This document shows, piece after piece, positions 1 to 9,146 of a stretch of DNA of 64,000 bases. The stretch lies in assembly GCA_016711825.1 (NCBI GenBank), contig JADJSG010000007.1:372001-436000 (forward strand), written 5' to 3'. The notes below the pieces were generated by a model. It saw only the letters and a list, made by a program, of their open reading frames with translations. It ran no database searches and had not been told where the DNA came from. How positions within the stretch are numbered: the first letter of the stretch is position 1; every line of letters begins with the position of its first letter. A program made the position numbers and the translations under genes. This DNA comes from Bacteroidota bacterium. GTDB taxonomy: Bacteria; Bacteroidota; Bacteroidia; Chitinophagales; Chitinophagaceae.

Positions 1-1448
1 ACAGAGGTTTTGTAAAATGCATTTTTAAAATCAACATGCATTTTATATAATTCATTTTTGTAAAATTTATCTCTAACAAAGCCTTTTAAACAAAGCGTCG
101 GGATAGGTTGAATGGTAGAATATAAATTGAATGAATACAAATCAAGCAATCCTTTTGTATCACCTCTGTCTGATGCGCAATATCCACTTGTACCTTTCGC
201 ATTGACTACGATAGAACCATCAAACTGTTCAGTATTAATAGGAGCTCCTAAGTTAATTGGGGTCCTCCATGTACCATTATTATTTTTGCGGGCAACAAAC
301 AAATCAGATGAACCCAGTCCAATATGACCATTACTTGCAAAGTAAAGGGTTTCATTATCAGGATGTATAAAGGGGGCGGTTTCGTCTTTGCCTGTATTGA
401 TAGTGGGTCCCAGGTTTTTAGGTTTGCTCCAAAGACGATTTTCATAGGTTGAAACCCAAATATCCATACCTCCATACCCACCTTCCCGATTGCTTACAAA
501 ATACATTTCTGTGTTATCGCTGCTAAGGCTGGGTTGTCCTTCATAGGCAGTGGTGTTGATGGTATATCCAAATATTTGTGGGGCACTCCAACCGCCATTT
601 TCTTTATAGCTAAACACAATATCGCAACCACCCCCTCTGATGCCATCGGGGCTTCGCAGGTCGCATCTTGTGTAAAATAGGTAGTTGCCGTCTGCGCTTA
701 GCTTAGCAGCGCCATCAGGTAGGCCTGTATTGGGGGGGTATCCTATATTTTGTGCTTTACGCCATTGTAAGTTGCTATCTTTATAAGTAATAAAAAAGTC
801 TTCATTGCCACCTACATTTCGGGTAAATACCATGGTAGAGCCATCTAAACTGATAGAGGGTAAATATTCATTTTCTTTTGAATTGACGCTATCACCCATA
901 TTTTTGAGAAAAATTCCAGGAATTGGACTTTTGTCAGCATAGGCTTTCATGGTATACCGTTGTGTATTTTGCGATGTTTTTTGTTGTTTAAGGGTATCTA
1001 AATCAGCTGCTGCCAGTTGCTTTAATATTAAAAGCCCTAAGTCATCATCTTTATGGCTCATCATTTTATTGGCTAAATAAGTCAAGGGGGCATAAGCTTC
1101 ATTGGCATTTAATGCAATGGCTTTATTGGCATAGAATAATACTTGTGGCTTTTCATGTTTGTTGTAATACAATTCAGCCAGTCTGATATAAGTTTTTACG
1201 GGGTTAGGATATTTAGTACTCAGGGTTTGTAAGCATTCAATGGCTTTGTCGTATTTGCCTTTTTTTACCAATTCTTCACAACTATAAAATTCGCTTCTGT
1301 ATAATTTGAGGGTATCCGTTTGGGCTTGCAAACTAAAAGCTTGTGCCAACAGTATACCCAATAAGGCCATACAATGCAATGCAAAACGACCATAGGTAGG
1401 ATTCATTCGTGCGCTCAATCGATGGATGTGCTTATTTTTAGTCAGCAT
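1..1448 (-). CDS. PorE-like TPR/PD40 outer-membrane-associated protein (3' end beyond window)
   Basis: The minus-strand frame is open from an ATG at 1448 to the window edge, about 482 codons. A hydrophobic signal segment (around residues 22-42) precedes a mature start at AQTDTLK. TPR-like helices follow in the first third, then WD40-like PD40 blades with motifs such as PSLSSDNTEMYFVSNR and APFIHPDNETLYFASNG. At the edge a carboxypeptidase-regulatory-like domain begins (LKGFVRDKFYKNE). TPR, PD40, regulatory domain and (expected beyond the window) OmpA is the order known for the T9SS component PorE; the OmpA part is not visible. A second ATG at codon 15 would give a more compact signal peptide. 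The neighbouring plus-strand reading frame at 112-327 is a shadow. Confidence 0.8.
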   Translation of the reverse strand, partial: MLTKNKHIHRLSARMNPTYGRFALHCMALLGILLAQAFSLQAQTDTLKLYRSEFYSCEELVKKGKYDKAIECLQTLSTKYPNPVKTYIRLAELYYNKHEKPQVLFYANKAIALNANEAYAPLTYLANKMMSHKDDDLGLLILKQLAAADLDTLKQQKTSQNTQRYTMKAYADKSPIPGIFLKNMGDSVNSKENEYLPSISLDGSTMVFTRNVGGNEDFFITYKDSNLQWRKAQNIGYPPNTGLPDGAAKLSADGNYLFYTRCDLRSPDGIRGGGCDIVFSYKENGGWSAPQIFGYTINTTAYEGQPSLSSDNTEMYFVSNREGGYGGMDIWVSTYENRLWSKPKNLGPTINTGKDETAPFIHPDNETLYFASNGHIGLGSSDLFVARKNNNGTWRTPINLGAPINTEQFDGSIVVNAKGTSGYCASDRGDTKGLLDLYSFNLYSTIQPIPTLCLKGFVRDKFYKNELYKMHVDFKNAFYKTS

Positions 1449-1658
1449 TGATTTTATTAAAAGTGCTAAAATACAAATTGAAACCAAGTATTTCTAAAAT
1501 TGTATGCTGCTCAATCAATCAATGAGAATGTTTATACAATATCATCCTTAAACCAAGACGCTCAGTAGGCAATTTGGAATGTTTGAATGCCAATATGTGT
1601 TACAATGATTAAAATATTTTTAGGCCAAAAAAATATTTTTAAAAAAAACAAAAAAAAG

Positions 1659-1690
1659 TTTTGCAATATCAATTATTGATTTACTTTTGC
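1659..1690 (+). promoter_or_regulatory. Bacteroidota-type promoter upstream of candidate small RNA
   Basis: TTTG at 1660-1663 and TActTTTG at 1682-1689 are separated by 18 bases. This fits the known Bacteroidota sigma-A consensus (TTTG, 17-23 bases, TAnnTTTG). Transcription would start near 1695. No protein gene begins within 300 bases downstream; a terminator does. Confidence 0.5.
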
Positions 1691-1694
1691 ATCA

Positions 1695-1757
1695 GTAGGT
1701 TATTTATGTGACTTTTTCAATCACAGGGCCCTGTAGCAATACAGGGTCTTTTTTTTG
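1695..1757 (+). ncRNA. Candidate short two-hairpin RNA
   Basis: Between the promoter at 1660-1689 and a T8 run at 1749-1756 lie about 60 bases without a coding frame. They can fold into a first hairpin, TGTGA (1707-1711) with TCACA (1721-1725), and a second perfect 7-bp stem, CCCTGTA (1729-1735) with TACAGGG (1740-1746), closed by a GCAA loop of GNRA type. Promoter, short body and intrinsic terminator together suggest a small independent transcript. It could instead be an attenuator in a long leader of the gene at 2033. I recognise no known RNA family. Confidence 0.4.
1729..1757 (+). terminator. Intrinsic terminator of the candidate small RNA
   Basis: Perfect 7-bp stem CCCTGTA/TACAGGG with a GCAA tetraloop, followed after TC by eight T residues. 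No plus-strand gene lies upstream, so it must serve a short RNA or an unannotated transcript. Confidence 0.65.
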
Positions 1758-2032
1758 TCTATTTTTTTGAACGGAACTTACTTTTTTTAAGTCTTTTTTA
1801 AAATATCATCCGTTTTTTTCGATTATCGAATTTAAAATTTGCCGTCAATTAGATGCATCTTGAAACAAATTTAAGTATTTGGAAGTTTGATATGTTTGGG
1901 GATAATGATTAGTCCAGTTAATTTTGGTTGACAATGAACAATTGAATTTCTATTGTCCTTAGCATGCATTCGTCACGACAGTTCACTTATGCAAAATCCC
2001 TTTTTTTATGATTATTGTTTACATTTGTGCTC

Positions 2033-2836
2033 ATGTCGAATAAATATATTTATCTGTGCTGTTTCTTATTGACAGTTTGTGGGCAAATGAGTTTAGCACA
2101 AACTGCTACAAATACCGAATCAGCCACGCCAAGCATACCTAAGAAGAAGGCAAAAACCAGCGTGATTGCCAATAAAATATGGAATTTTGATGTGTTGGGC
2201 GGTGTTGATATACCCATGGCAGATATGGCCAAACGATTTGGAACAAGTTATAGAATAGGCTTTGGGCTTAAAATTAAAAATGAATCAAATTGGATTTTCG
2301 GAGCAAAATTTGAATTCATTACAGGTAATAAAATGAAAGAAGACAGTCTCTTGTGGAACATGAAAAATGATTTGGGTATTATCAATATTAGTGGTGATGT
2401 AATTAATGTGGGGATGTTTCAAAGAGGGTATATGACAGGAATTCAAGTAGGTAAGATCTTTCCATTTCTGCAAGCCAATGTCAATTCAGGGCCTATGATG
2501 CTTGCTTCTGTAGGTTTTATGCAGTATAAAATCAATTTTTTTGATCGTGACAATTCATTTCCCCAATTACGGGATGAATATAAAAAAGGCTATGACCGTT
2601 TAACCAATGGCATTTATATAGAAGATTTTATTGGCTATAATTTTCATTCAAAAAACAAACTCATCAATGTATATGCAGGGCTTGATGTTGTATGGGGATT
2701 TACCAAAGTTCGTCGCAATTATACATTTGATTTGGCAAGGGCCGAAACCCAAAGCCGCAATGATGTATTAGTGGGTTTTAAATTAGGTTGGGTTGTGCCT
2801 ATTTATAGAAAAAAATCAGAAGACACTTATTATTAA
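2033..2836 (+). CDS. Predicted outer-membrane beta-barrel-type protein, function unknown
   Basis: 267 residues from the ATG at 2033, preferred over an in-frame TTG at 2015 because TAcaTTTG at 2020-2027 looks like a promoter -7 element lying between the two; the mRNA would then be nearly leaderless. Residues 1-22 form a signal peptide ending in SLAQ. The mature part has a basic stretch (PKKKAKTS) and then alternating aromatic/polar strands (WNFDVLGGVDIP, FGLKIKNESNWIFGAKFEF, VLVGFKLGWVVPIY) typical of small outer-membrane barrels. It ends just before waaA (6-base gap), so the two are probably co-transcribed. No specific family recognised. Confidence 0.7.
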   Translation: MSNKYIYLCCFLLTVCGQMSLAQTATNTESATPSIPKKKAKTSVIANKIWNFDVLGGVDIPMADMAKRFGTSYRIGFGLKIKNESNWIFGAKFEFITGNKMKEDSLLWNMKNDLGIINISGDVINVGMFQRGYMTGIQVGKIFPFLQANVNSGPMMLASVGFMQYKINFFDRDNSFPQLRDEYKKGYDRLTNGIYIEDFIGYNFHSKNKLINVYAGLDVVWGFTKVRRNYTFDLARAETQSRNDVLVGFKLGWVVPIYRKKSEDTYY

Positions 2837-2842
2837 TACCTA

Positions 2843-4063
2843 TTGATACTTCTATATAATATATTCATTCGCATTTATTATTTCGGGGTCTACTTAGCAG
2901 CCTTTTGGAACAAAAAAGCGCAGCAATGGATCGAAGGAAGAAAGGCATTATACCAAAATCTCCATCAGCAAATACCTTCACATCAGCAACCCATTTGGTT
3001 TCATTGTGCTTCCGTTGGAGAGTTTGAACAAGCATTACCATTGATACATCAATGCAACAAAAAATATAGTCAGTCTCCTATATTGCTTACTTTTTTTTCG
3101 CCATCAGGGTATGAATATGCAAAGGCTAAATATCCTGATTGGTTGATTGCTTATTTACCATTAGATACCCAAAAACAAATGTCATTATTTATTGCTACTT
3201 GTAAACCAGCCATGGTGTTTGTGATTAAATATGAATTTTGGTATCATATGTTGGCCGAATTGCATAAAAAAAAGATACCCACTTTCTTAGTATCAGGGAT
3301 ATTTAGAGACAATCAACTTTTTTTTAAATCCTACGGGGCTTTTTATAGAAAAATACTTCACTTTTTTACCCACCTTTTTGTACAAAATGAATCCAGCCTG
3401 CATCTGTTGCAATCGATACAAGTGAATCATGCGACGTTAGCTGGCGATACACGCTTTGATAGGGTGGTGGAGAATAAAAATACCTTTTTTTCAGATCATA
3501 AAATTGAAAATTGGATTGATGGTCATAAAGTATTCATGGCAGGTAGTGTTTGGGATAGTGATATACCTTTACTGCAAAAAATCATTGCAGGCTTACCGGC
3601 AGATTGGAAAATTATTTTTGCTCCCCATGAGATAAACCATTTTAAAACGCATTGGATCAATGAACCATTTATAACCTATACCACAATGAGTGACGAAAAA
3701 GCTCGTTTTTGCATCATCAATACCATGGGAATTTTATCAAAGTTGTATCGATATGCCGATTTGGTATATGTAGGAGGAGGATTTGGGAAGGGTATACATA
3801 ATATTTTAGAGCCTGCCGTGTATGCAAAACCTATTTTAATAGGGCCTCACTTTCATAAATTTGATGAGGCACTTAACTTAGTGAGTAAAGGATGTGCTTT
3901 TTCAGTAAATCCGCAAAATGTTGATTTCGTGCTTCACCATCATATTTTTGACAAAAATAAATATCAGGCAATTGAAAAACAATTAATTGAATATATCTCA
4001 ACAAATACAAACCTTTCAGAAAAAATAATGGTCTTAATAGATAGATTTCTGAAGGTGTCATAA
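2843..4063 (+). CDS. waaA: 3-deoxy-D-manno-octulosonic acid (Kdo) transferase
   Basis: 406 residues. It transfers Kdo from CMP-Kdo to lipid A precursor at the cytoplasmic face of the inner membrane, a core step of LPS synthesis. The N-terminal membrane-anchoring start LLYNIFIRIYYFGVYLAAF, the GRKALYQNL segment, IWFHCASVGEFEQA with its conserved acidic residue, and the C-terminal GT-B part (VYVGGGFGKGIHNILEPAVY) match the GT30 family in order and length. The start is a TTG at 2843, since only TAC CTA separates it from the stop of the preceding gene in the same frame and no ATG fits the conserved N-terminus. Confidence 0.93.
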   Translation: MILLYNIFIRIYYFGVYLAAFWNKKAQQWIEGRKALYQNLHQQIPSHQQPIWFHCASVGEFEQALPLIHQCNKKYSQSPILLTFFSPSGYEYAKAKYPDWLIAYLPLDTQKQMSLFIATCKPAMVFVIKYEFWYHMLAELHKKKIPTFLVSGIFRDNQLFFKSYGAFYRKILHFFTHLFVQNESSLHLLQSIQVNHATLAGDTRFDRVVENKNTFFSDHKIENWIDGHKVFMAGSVWDSDIPLLQKIIAGLPADWKIIFAPHEINHFKTHWINEPFITYTTMSDEKARFCIINTMGILSKLYRYADLVYVGGGFGKGIHNILEPAVYAKPILIGPHFHKFDEALNLVSKGCAFSVNPQNVDFVLHHHIFDKNKYQAIEKQLIEYISTNTNLSEKIMVLIDRFLKVS

Positions 4064-4145
4064 AAAGTATTTTTGATACATATTTTATCATTTGAAATGT
4101 AATAACTATATTAGCGAATTAAAATGGGTACTTCTCGATAAAAAA

Positions 4146-6176
4146 ATGAAACAATTTAGCAATATACTTCTGTTTTTAATGGCCTTTTTTGTAAGTCAAA
4201 AGGGCTTTTCACAATTAATTGTAGGACCAGATACCGTTTGTATTAAAAACGAATTGATTCTGACTACCACAGATACCACTTCAAGTTCCTATTATTGGGG
4301 ATTTTGTTCAGCCTATCTCAATAATATTCCTACCGGAAGTAGTATAGCAGCGGGTACAGGTATGGATTCACCTGCCTCTATTTGTATGGCAAAAGACAGT
4401 GGTAAACATTACGTTTTTGTAGTCAATACCAACAGTCCGCGCAATTTATTACGATATGATTTCGATTCTAGTATGGCTAACGCACCAACAGTTAATATTA
4501 TTGGCGATTTTGGTGGCTTGATACCTGTTAACTGTAAAGGGTTTGAAATTGTAAATACAGGTGGCAATTGGTATGGCTTTTTAGTTGGTGGCGCTACAGC
4601 CATTAACTCACAAATGGTGCGTTTAGATTTTGGGACAAGTCTTGCCAATACCCCTACCATCACTGACTTAGGTAATTTAGCAGGTTTGCTTTTAAATCCA
4701 CAGGACTTATTTGTATTTAGAGAAGCAGGTAATTGGTATGCATTTACCAATAGCGGCTTTACAGGCAATTTATTACGTGTTGATTTTGGCGCTTTAATTA
4801 CGAACCCAGCACCCGTATTAACCAATCTTGGAAACCCAGGTACTTTGGCCTTTCCAACAGGTATGTGGCCTGTATTTGATGGTACCAATTGGAGTATATT
4901 TATTGTCAACAGACTTACCCAAACATTAAGTCGACTTGACTTTGGCAATTCATTATTAAACCCGTTTGTAGAAGTCAATTTAGGCAATTTTGGAGGTATT
5001 TTTAATGGTCCACGCGATATTGTTATCATCAAAGATTGTGGCAATTATTATGGGTATATTACCAACGAATCTACTAATAGCATTATATTATTGACTTTCG
5101 CAGGGAGTATAACAGCAGTGCCTACCGCAACTGACTTAACCAATTTTGCAGGCTTTAATGCACCGCGCTTTTTGACACGTATGATGCGTGACAAAGACAA
5201 TGTGTATTGCTTTACTGCTAATAATTTAGATAATACCTTGTCAAGGCTCACTTATAATAGTTGCAATGTCTCCTCTATAGCAAGTTCTACACTTCAAACA
5301 CCTCCTCCGGTCGAATATTCTGCCCCAGGTTTATACAATGTATATTTTGCCGCTGATGAAGGTTTACCTACTATGAAAGTAGATTGTAAACTGGTAAGGG
5401 TTTTACCACAACCTTATATTGAAATCAATAACGATACCCTGATATGTCAGCAAGACACCATATTATTAGTATGTAATGGCCCAGGTTTATATAGCATGTT
5501 ATGGGATCCTGTTTATAACGGTAGTACGCCTTATGACACCACTTCTATGTTGGTTTACCCTCGTGAAGATTATAGATACAATGCCCATTTAGAATTTTAT
5601 AATAATAAAGGAACTTGCGCATTTGATACATCTGTATTAGTACGTGTAAGTAGAGTTGTGGCTGATGCTGGTCCAGACAGGTTTGTTGCCGATGGCGCTT
5701 CTACAGAGCTGGGCGGTGTACGATTGTCAATGGGACAAGAATACTCTTATGTATGGTCGCCCGATACTTTCTTGAATTCTAGTGTTGTGGCTAAACCTAC
5801 TTCTACACCATTGGATGTACAGTTTTATTATCTTAAAGTCACCAACGACTCTTCAGGTTGTGAATCATACGATACGGTAATCGTACGTACAGAATGTACC
5901 GATATCAGTTTACCAAATGCCTTTAATCCAGTAAGTGATATTGCTAGTAACAGAAATTTTGGTCTGATTAATTTTAATATTGTAAAACTTGAATATTTCC
6001 GTATTTATGATAGATGGGGACAAGTTGTATTTGAAACCACTGATATTGCTAAGAAATGGGATGGCACAAGAAATAATATACAATTGCCACCTGATAATTA
6101 TGTGTGGATAGTAGATGGTACTTGTAATAATGGTAAGCGAATACGGAAACAAGGTACAGTCCTCTTAGCAAGGTAG
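4146..6176 (+). CDS. Secreted beta-propeller-like protein with T9SS type B sorting domain
   Basis: 676 residues from the ATG at 4146 (an upstream in-frame TTG at 4092 would put 18 polar residues before the signal peptide). Signal peptide MKQFSNILLFLMAFFVSQKG, cleavage near FSQ. Residues of about 80-400 contain about six copies of a roughly 55-residue repeat with motifs such as LLRYDFDSS, MVRLDFGTSLANTP, LLRVDFGA, LSRLDFGNSLLNP and a TDLGNLAG-type turn, suggesting a propeller. A PKD/Ig-like part follows (ADAGPDRFVADGASTELGG). The last 85 residues are the gliding-motility-associated C-terminal (type B) signal: LPNAFNP, FRIYDRWGQVVFET, KWDGT, RKQGTVLLAR. Export by T9SS and surface attachment are expected. 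Function of the propeller unknown. Confidence 0.85.
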   Translation: MKQFSNILLFLMAFFVSQKGFSQLIVGPDTVCIKNELILTTTDTTSSSYYWGFCSAYLNNIPTGSSIAAGTGMDSPASICMAKDSGKHYVFVVNTNSPRNLLRYDFDSSMANAPTVNIIGDFGGLIPVNCKGFEIVNTGGNWYGFLVGGATAINSQMVRLDFGTSLANTPTITDLGNLAGLLLNPQDLFVFREAGNWYAFTNSGFTGNLLRVDFGALITNPAPVLTNLGNPGTLAFPTGMWPVFDGTNWSIFIVNRLTQTLSRLDFGNSLLNPFVEVNLGNFGGIFNGPRDIVIIKDCGNYYGYITNESTNSIILLTFAGSITAVPTATDLTNFAGFNAPRFLTRMMRDKDNVYCFTANNLDNTLSRLTYNSCNVSSIASSTLQTPPPVEYSAPGLYNVYFAADEGLPTMKVDCKLVRVLPQPYIEINNDTLICQQDTILLVCNGPGLYSMLWDPVYNGSTPYDTTSMLVYPREDYRYNAHLEFYNNKGTCAFDTSVLVRVSRVVADAGPDRFVADGASTELGGVRLSMGQEYSYVWSPDTFLNSSVVAKPTSTPLDVQFYYLKVTNDSSGCESYDTVIVRTECTDISLPNAFNPVSDIASNRNFGLINFNIVKLEYFRIYDRWGQVVFETTDIAKKWDGTRNNIQLPPDNYVWIVDGTCNNGKRIRKQGTVLLAR

Positions 6177-6202
6177 CTATGCAACAATACAAATGATTTT
6201 AA

Positions 6203-6240
6203 AAAATACTTTTGATTACTCTTCAAAAGTATTTTTTTTT
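6203..6240 (+). terminator. Intrinsic terminator after the type B-sorted protein
   Basis: An AAAATACTTTTGA arm at 6203-6215 pairs with TCAAAAGTATTTT at 6223-6235, and the T tract continues to 6240. It lies 26 bases after the stop at 6176. Confidence 0.75.
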
Positions 6241-6263
6241 ATAAATAACTAATTGTATTTACC

Positions 6264-6352
6264 ACATCGTTTGAATAATATCGGTAGTATGCCTACACAG
6301 ATTGAATTTAAGCCAGTAAACATTTATGAATCGTTGGCATTATTCCCCAATT
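6264..6352. repeat. Dispersed intergenic repeat, copy 1
   Basis: About 90 bases closely resembling 35797-35896. Both begin TGAATAATATCGGTAG, share a CCT-ACA-TTG-AAGC-AGTAA skeleton, and end GTTGG-ATTATTCC...AATT. The outer parts (GAATAAT and ATTATTC) are inverted, so the element can form a long hairpin. Could be a small non-autonomous element or a structured RNA. Both copies lie downstream of plus-strand genes. Confidence 0.6.
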
Positions 6353-6556
6353 CAATGAATTATATAACAATCAGTGATATTATATAAACGTTTACACCTA
6401 TATAAAGAGTACATTTGGGTAATACAAAATGCTTTTACGATTTAGTAGCCTTTGTTTTTTAATGTAAAGTTGATTTATGTTGAATGATTTCTGAACTTAA
6501 TTAAACTGTTTAAAAAAAGTATAGTATGAATAATTCATCATAATGCACATCATAAT

Positions 6557-7153
6557 TTGAAACTTTACATAAAATACATGGTCAGTACCAGATGCAAACT
6601 CATGGTAAAAGTAGAGTTGAAAAAGCTGGGTCTACACTTCATATTGGTTGATTTAGGGGAAGTGGAAATCATGGAAACGATTACTGAATCACAAAAAAAT
6701 CAACTAAAAACAGCATTACAAGAAATTGGGCTCGAATTAATTGATGATAAAAAATCAATATTGATTGAAAAAATCAAGAAAATCATCATTGAAATGGTGC
6801 ATTATGCTGACGAAATGCCCAATGTCAACTTTTCAGCTTATGTGAGTGAAAAATTAAATTACGATTATAATTATTTAGCCAATTTATTTTCAGAAGTGCA
6901 AGGCATCACCATCGAAAAGTTTATTATTACGCATAAAGTAGAGCGTATAAAGGAATTGATCATGTATGATGAATTGAATTTGACTCAGATTTCATACAAA
7001 ATGAATTATAGCAGTGTGGCACATTTATCAAATCAGTTTAAAAAAGTAACCGGACTGACACCTTCTCATTTCAAACAATTAAAAGATAAGCGTAGAAGTC
7101 CTATTGAAGAAATCGGGAATCATGTAAAAGAAGAAAATGAAAATGATGGTTAG
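6557..7153 (+). CDS. AraC-family helix-turn-helix transcriptional regulator
   Basis: 198 residues. The C-terminal half (about 85-185) is an AraC HTH domain: YDYNYLANLFSEVQGITIEK, first helix pair around IKELIMYDELNLTQIS, and the conserved second motif VAHLSNQFKKVTGLTPSHFK. The N-terminal 75 residues resemble a heavy-metal-associated fold (YIKYMVSTRCKLMVKVEL), with the usual CxRC reduced to STRC. Start: TTG at 6557 keeps that fold complete; ATG at 6578 is the alternative. It overlaps the next gene by 17 bases, so regulator, hybrid kinase and lone receiver form one transcription unit. As a DNA-binding protein without a receiver, its link to the phosphorelay is contextual. Confidence 0.85.
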   Translation: MKLYIKYMVSTRCKLMVKVELKKLGLHFILVDLGEVEIMETITESQKNQLKTALQEIGLELIDDKKSILIEKIKKIIIEMVHYADEMPNVNFSAYVSEKLNYDYNYLANLFSEVQGITIEKFIITHKVERIKELIMYDELNLTQISYKMNYSSVAHLSNQFKKVTGLTPSHFKQLKDKRRSPIEEIGNHVKEENENDG

Positions 7154-9146
7154 AAATACAATACAGGAATCGCGCTATGCAAGAAGTTTGATAGAGGCCA
7201 GTTTAGATCCATTATTTACGGTCAATACGGAAGGTAAGATTATGGATGTAAATCAAGCTTCATTAAATATTACTGGTCAACTTCGTGAGCAATTGGTCGG
7301 TTCTGATTTCTTTCATTATTTTACAAAACCTGACTCGGCTAAACAAGCTTATTTAGCTGTTTTCGATAAGGGTTTTGTGTCTGATTATCCACTTACAATT
7401 CGTGATCATAAATTAACGGATGTATTGTTAAATGGTTCTATTTTTAAAGATGATGATGGAAATGTGCTGGGTGTAGTGGTCGTAGCCCGTGATATCACTG
7501 AGCAAAAAAGATTTGAAAATGAGTTGAAAGACGCTAAAATATTTGCTGAGCATGCCACTGAATTTGCTGAAACGGCTCAGGGTGATGCTGTGAAAGCCAG
7601 TCAGCAAGCCAATGATGCAGTAAAAGCAAAGCAACAGTTTTTGTCAAATATGAGTCATGAAATACGTACTCCTATGAACGCTATCATCGGGTTTACTAAA
7701 GTGCTTTTAAAAACAGATTTGTCTACTAAGCAATTTGAATACTTGTCGGCTATAAAAATGAGTGGAGATGCTTTAATTGTATTAATCAATGATATATTAG
7801 ATTTAGCCAAAGTAGATTCAGGCAAAATGACCTTTGAAGAATGTCCATTTAAGCTCAAAACATCTATAGCGGCTATGTTGCATTTGTTTGAATCAAAAAT
7901 ACATGAAAAAAATATTGAACTGATAAATGAATATGATGTAAAAATACCTCCCGTAGTGGTGGGTGATTCGGTAAGGTTAAATCAAATTATACTAAATCTT
8001 GTGAGTAATGCAGTGAAATTTACCAATGCAGGTACGATCACAATGAGTGTACAATTATTAAAAGAAAATGAACAAACGGTCACTTTAAAATTTGCTGTAA
8101 GCGATACAGGTATTGGTATTTCAAAAAATAAAATCGATCAGATATTTGAAAATTTTCAACAAGCTTATAGTAGTACTTCACGCTTGTTTGGAGGTACTGG
8201 TTTAGGATTGGCTATCGTCAAACAATTGGTAGAGTTACAAGGCGGCAGTGTAGCTGTTGAAAGTGAACTTTCGCAAGGATCTACATTTAGTTTTATATTA
8301 GATTTTAAAAAGACAACCGCAAATGCGCTTCAACAATGCGAGGAGTTTGAAATTAATCAAGAAATTAAAGACATTCACATTCTTGTGGTTGAAGATATAC
8401 CGCTCAACCAATTATTGATGAAAACGTTGTTAGACGATTTTGGTTTTAAACGTGATATTGCTTCAAATGGTAAAATTGCTATCGAAAAAATGAAAAGTAA
8501 AAATTATGATGTCATTTTAATGGATTTGCAAATGCCTGAAATGAATGGATTTGAAGCCACAGAATATATCAGAAATCAATTAAAATCAACGATTCCTATC
8601 ATAGCATTAACGGCAGATGTCACTACGGCTGATGTAAATAAATGTAAAGCAGTAGGGATGGATGATTATATCTCAAAGCCAGTGAATGAAAAATTATTAT
8701 ACAATAAAATTATTAGTGTTTTAAAAAATCATGCAGAGGTTGCACAATTAACGCTATCATCCAATAAGCAAACAGGCAGTCTTAGATATACTGACTTGAG
8801 CTATCTCATGAAAAGAACGAAATCAAATCCAACACTTATGATGGAAATGATCTCACTTTATTTAGAACAAACCCCACCCCTGATCTTATCGATGAAGAAA
8901 AGTCTGCATGATAAAGATTGGAATTCATTGCATGCTTCTGTTCATAAAATCATACCTTCATTTTCTATTATGGGGATGAATGCTGATTTTGAAAATATTG
9001 CGAAACAAGTACAAGAATATGCTACTTCCCAGGAAGCATTTGAAAACATTGGTGACCTTGTGATGAAACTTGAAAGTGCCTGCACCAATGCTTGTAATGA
9101 ATTGAAAATTGAATTTGAAACTATTAAAAATTCATTATATGAATAA
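7137..9146 (+). CDS. Hybrid sensor histidine kinase (PAS-HisKA-HATPase-REC-Hpt)
   Basis: 669 residues and no membrane segment, so a cytoplasmic sensor. PAS domain at about 10-125 (ASLDPLFTVNTEGKIMDVN; VVARDITEQKR), an alanine-rich coiled linker at about 130-165, H-box MSHEIRTPMNAIIGF with phospho-acceptor His174, N-box LNQIILNLVSNAVKFT, G-boxes DTGIGIS and FGGTGLGLAIVK, a receiver with phospho-Asp463 in VILMDLQMPEMNG, and a C-terminal Hpt domain with His603 (ASVHKIIPSF). All four relay residues are present, so an intramolecular His-Asp-His relay can pass phosphate on, most simply to the lone receiver encoded next. ATG at 7137 lies inside the preceding gene; ATGs at 7143 and 7146 are also possible. 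Confidence 0.93.
   Translation: MKMMVRNTIQESRYARSLIEASLDPLFTVNTEGKIMDVNQASLNITGQLREQLVGSDFFHYFTKPDSAKQAYLAVFDKGFVSDYPLTIRDHKLTDVLLNGSIFKDDDGNVLGVVVVARDITEQKRFENELKDAKIFAEHATEFAETAQGDAVKASQQANDAVKAKQQFLSNMSHEIRTPMNAIIGFTKVLLKTDLSTKQFEYLSAIKMSGDALIVLINDILDLAKVDSGKMTFEECPFKLKTSIAAMLHLFESKIHEKNIELINEYDVKIPPVVVGDSVRLNQIILNLVSNAVKFTNAGTITMSVQLLKENEQTVTLKFAVSDTGIGISKNKIDQIFENFQQAYSSTSRLFGGTGLGLAIVKQLVELQGGSVAVESELSQGSTFSFILDFKKTTANALQQCEEFEINQEIKDIHILVVEDIPLNQLLMKTLLDDFGFKRDIASNGKIAIEKMKSKNYDVILMDLQMPEMNGFEATEYIRNQLKSTIPIIALTADVTTADVNKCKAVGMDDYISKPVNEKLLYNKIISVLKNHAEVAQLTLSSNKQTGSLRYTDLSYLMKRTKSNPTLMMEMISLYLEQTPPLILSMKKSLHDKDWNSLHASVHKIIPSFSIMGMNADFENIAKQVQEYATSQEAFENIGDLVMKLESACTNACNELKIEFETIKNSLYE

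Noticed and set aside
112..481. Short frames near the left edge on both strands
   Set aside because: Lie over the continuous minus-strand PorE-like frame, whose PD40 motifs identify the real gene.
4409..5044. 211-codon minus-strand frame
   Set aside because: Antisense to the repeated propeller-like region; the repeats keep the opposite frame open.
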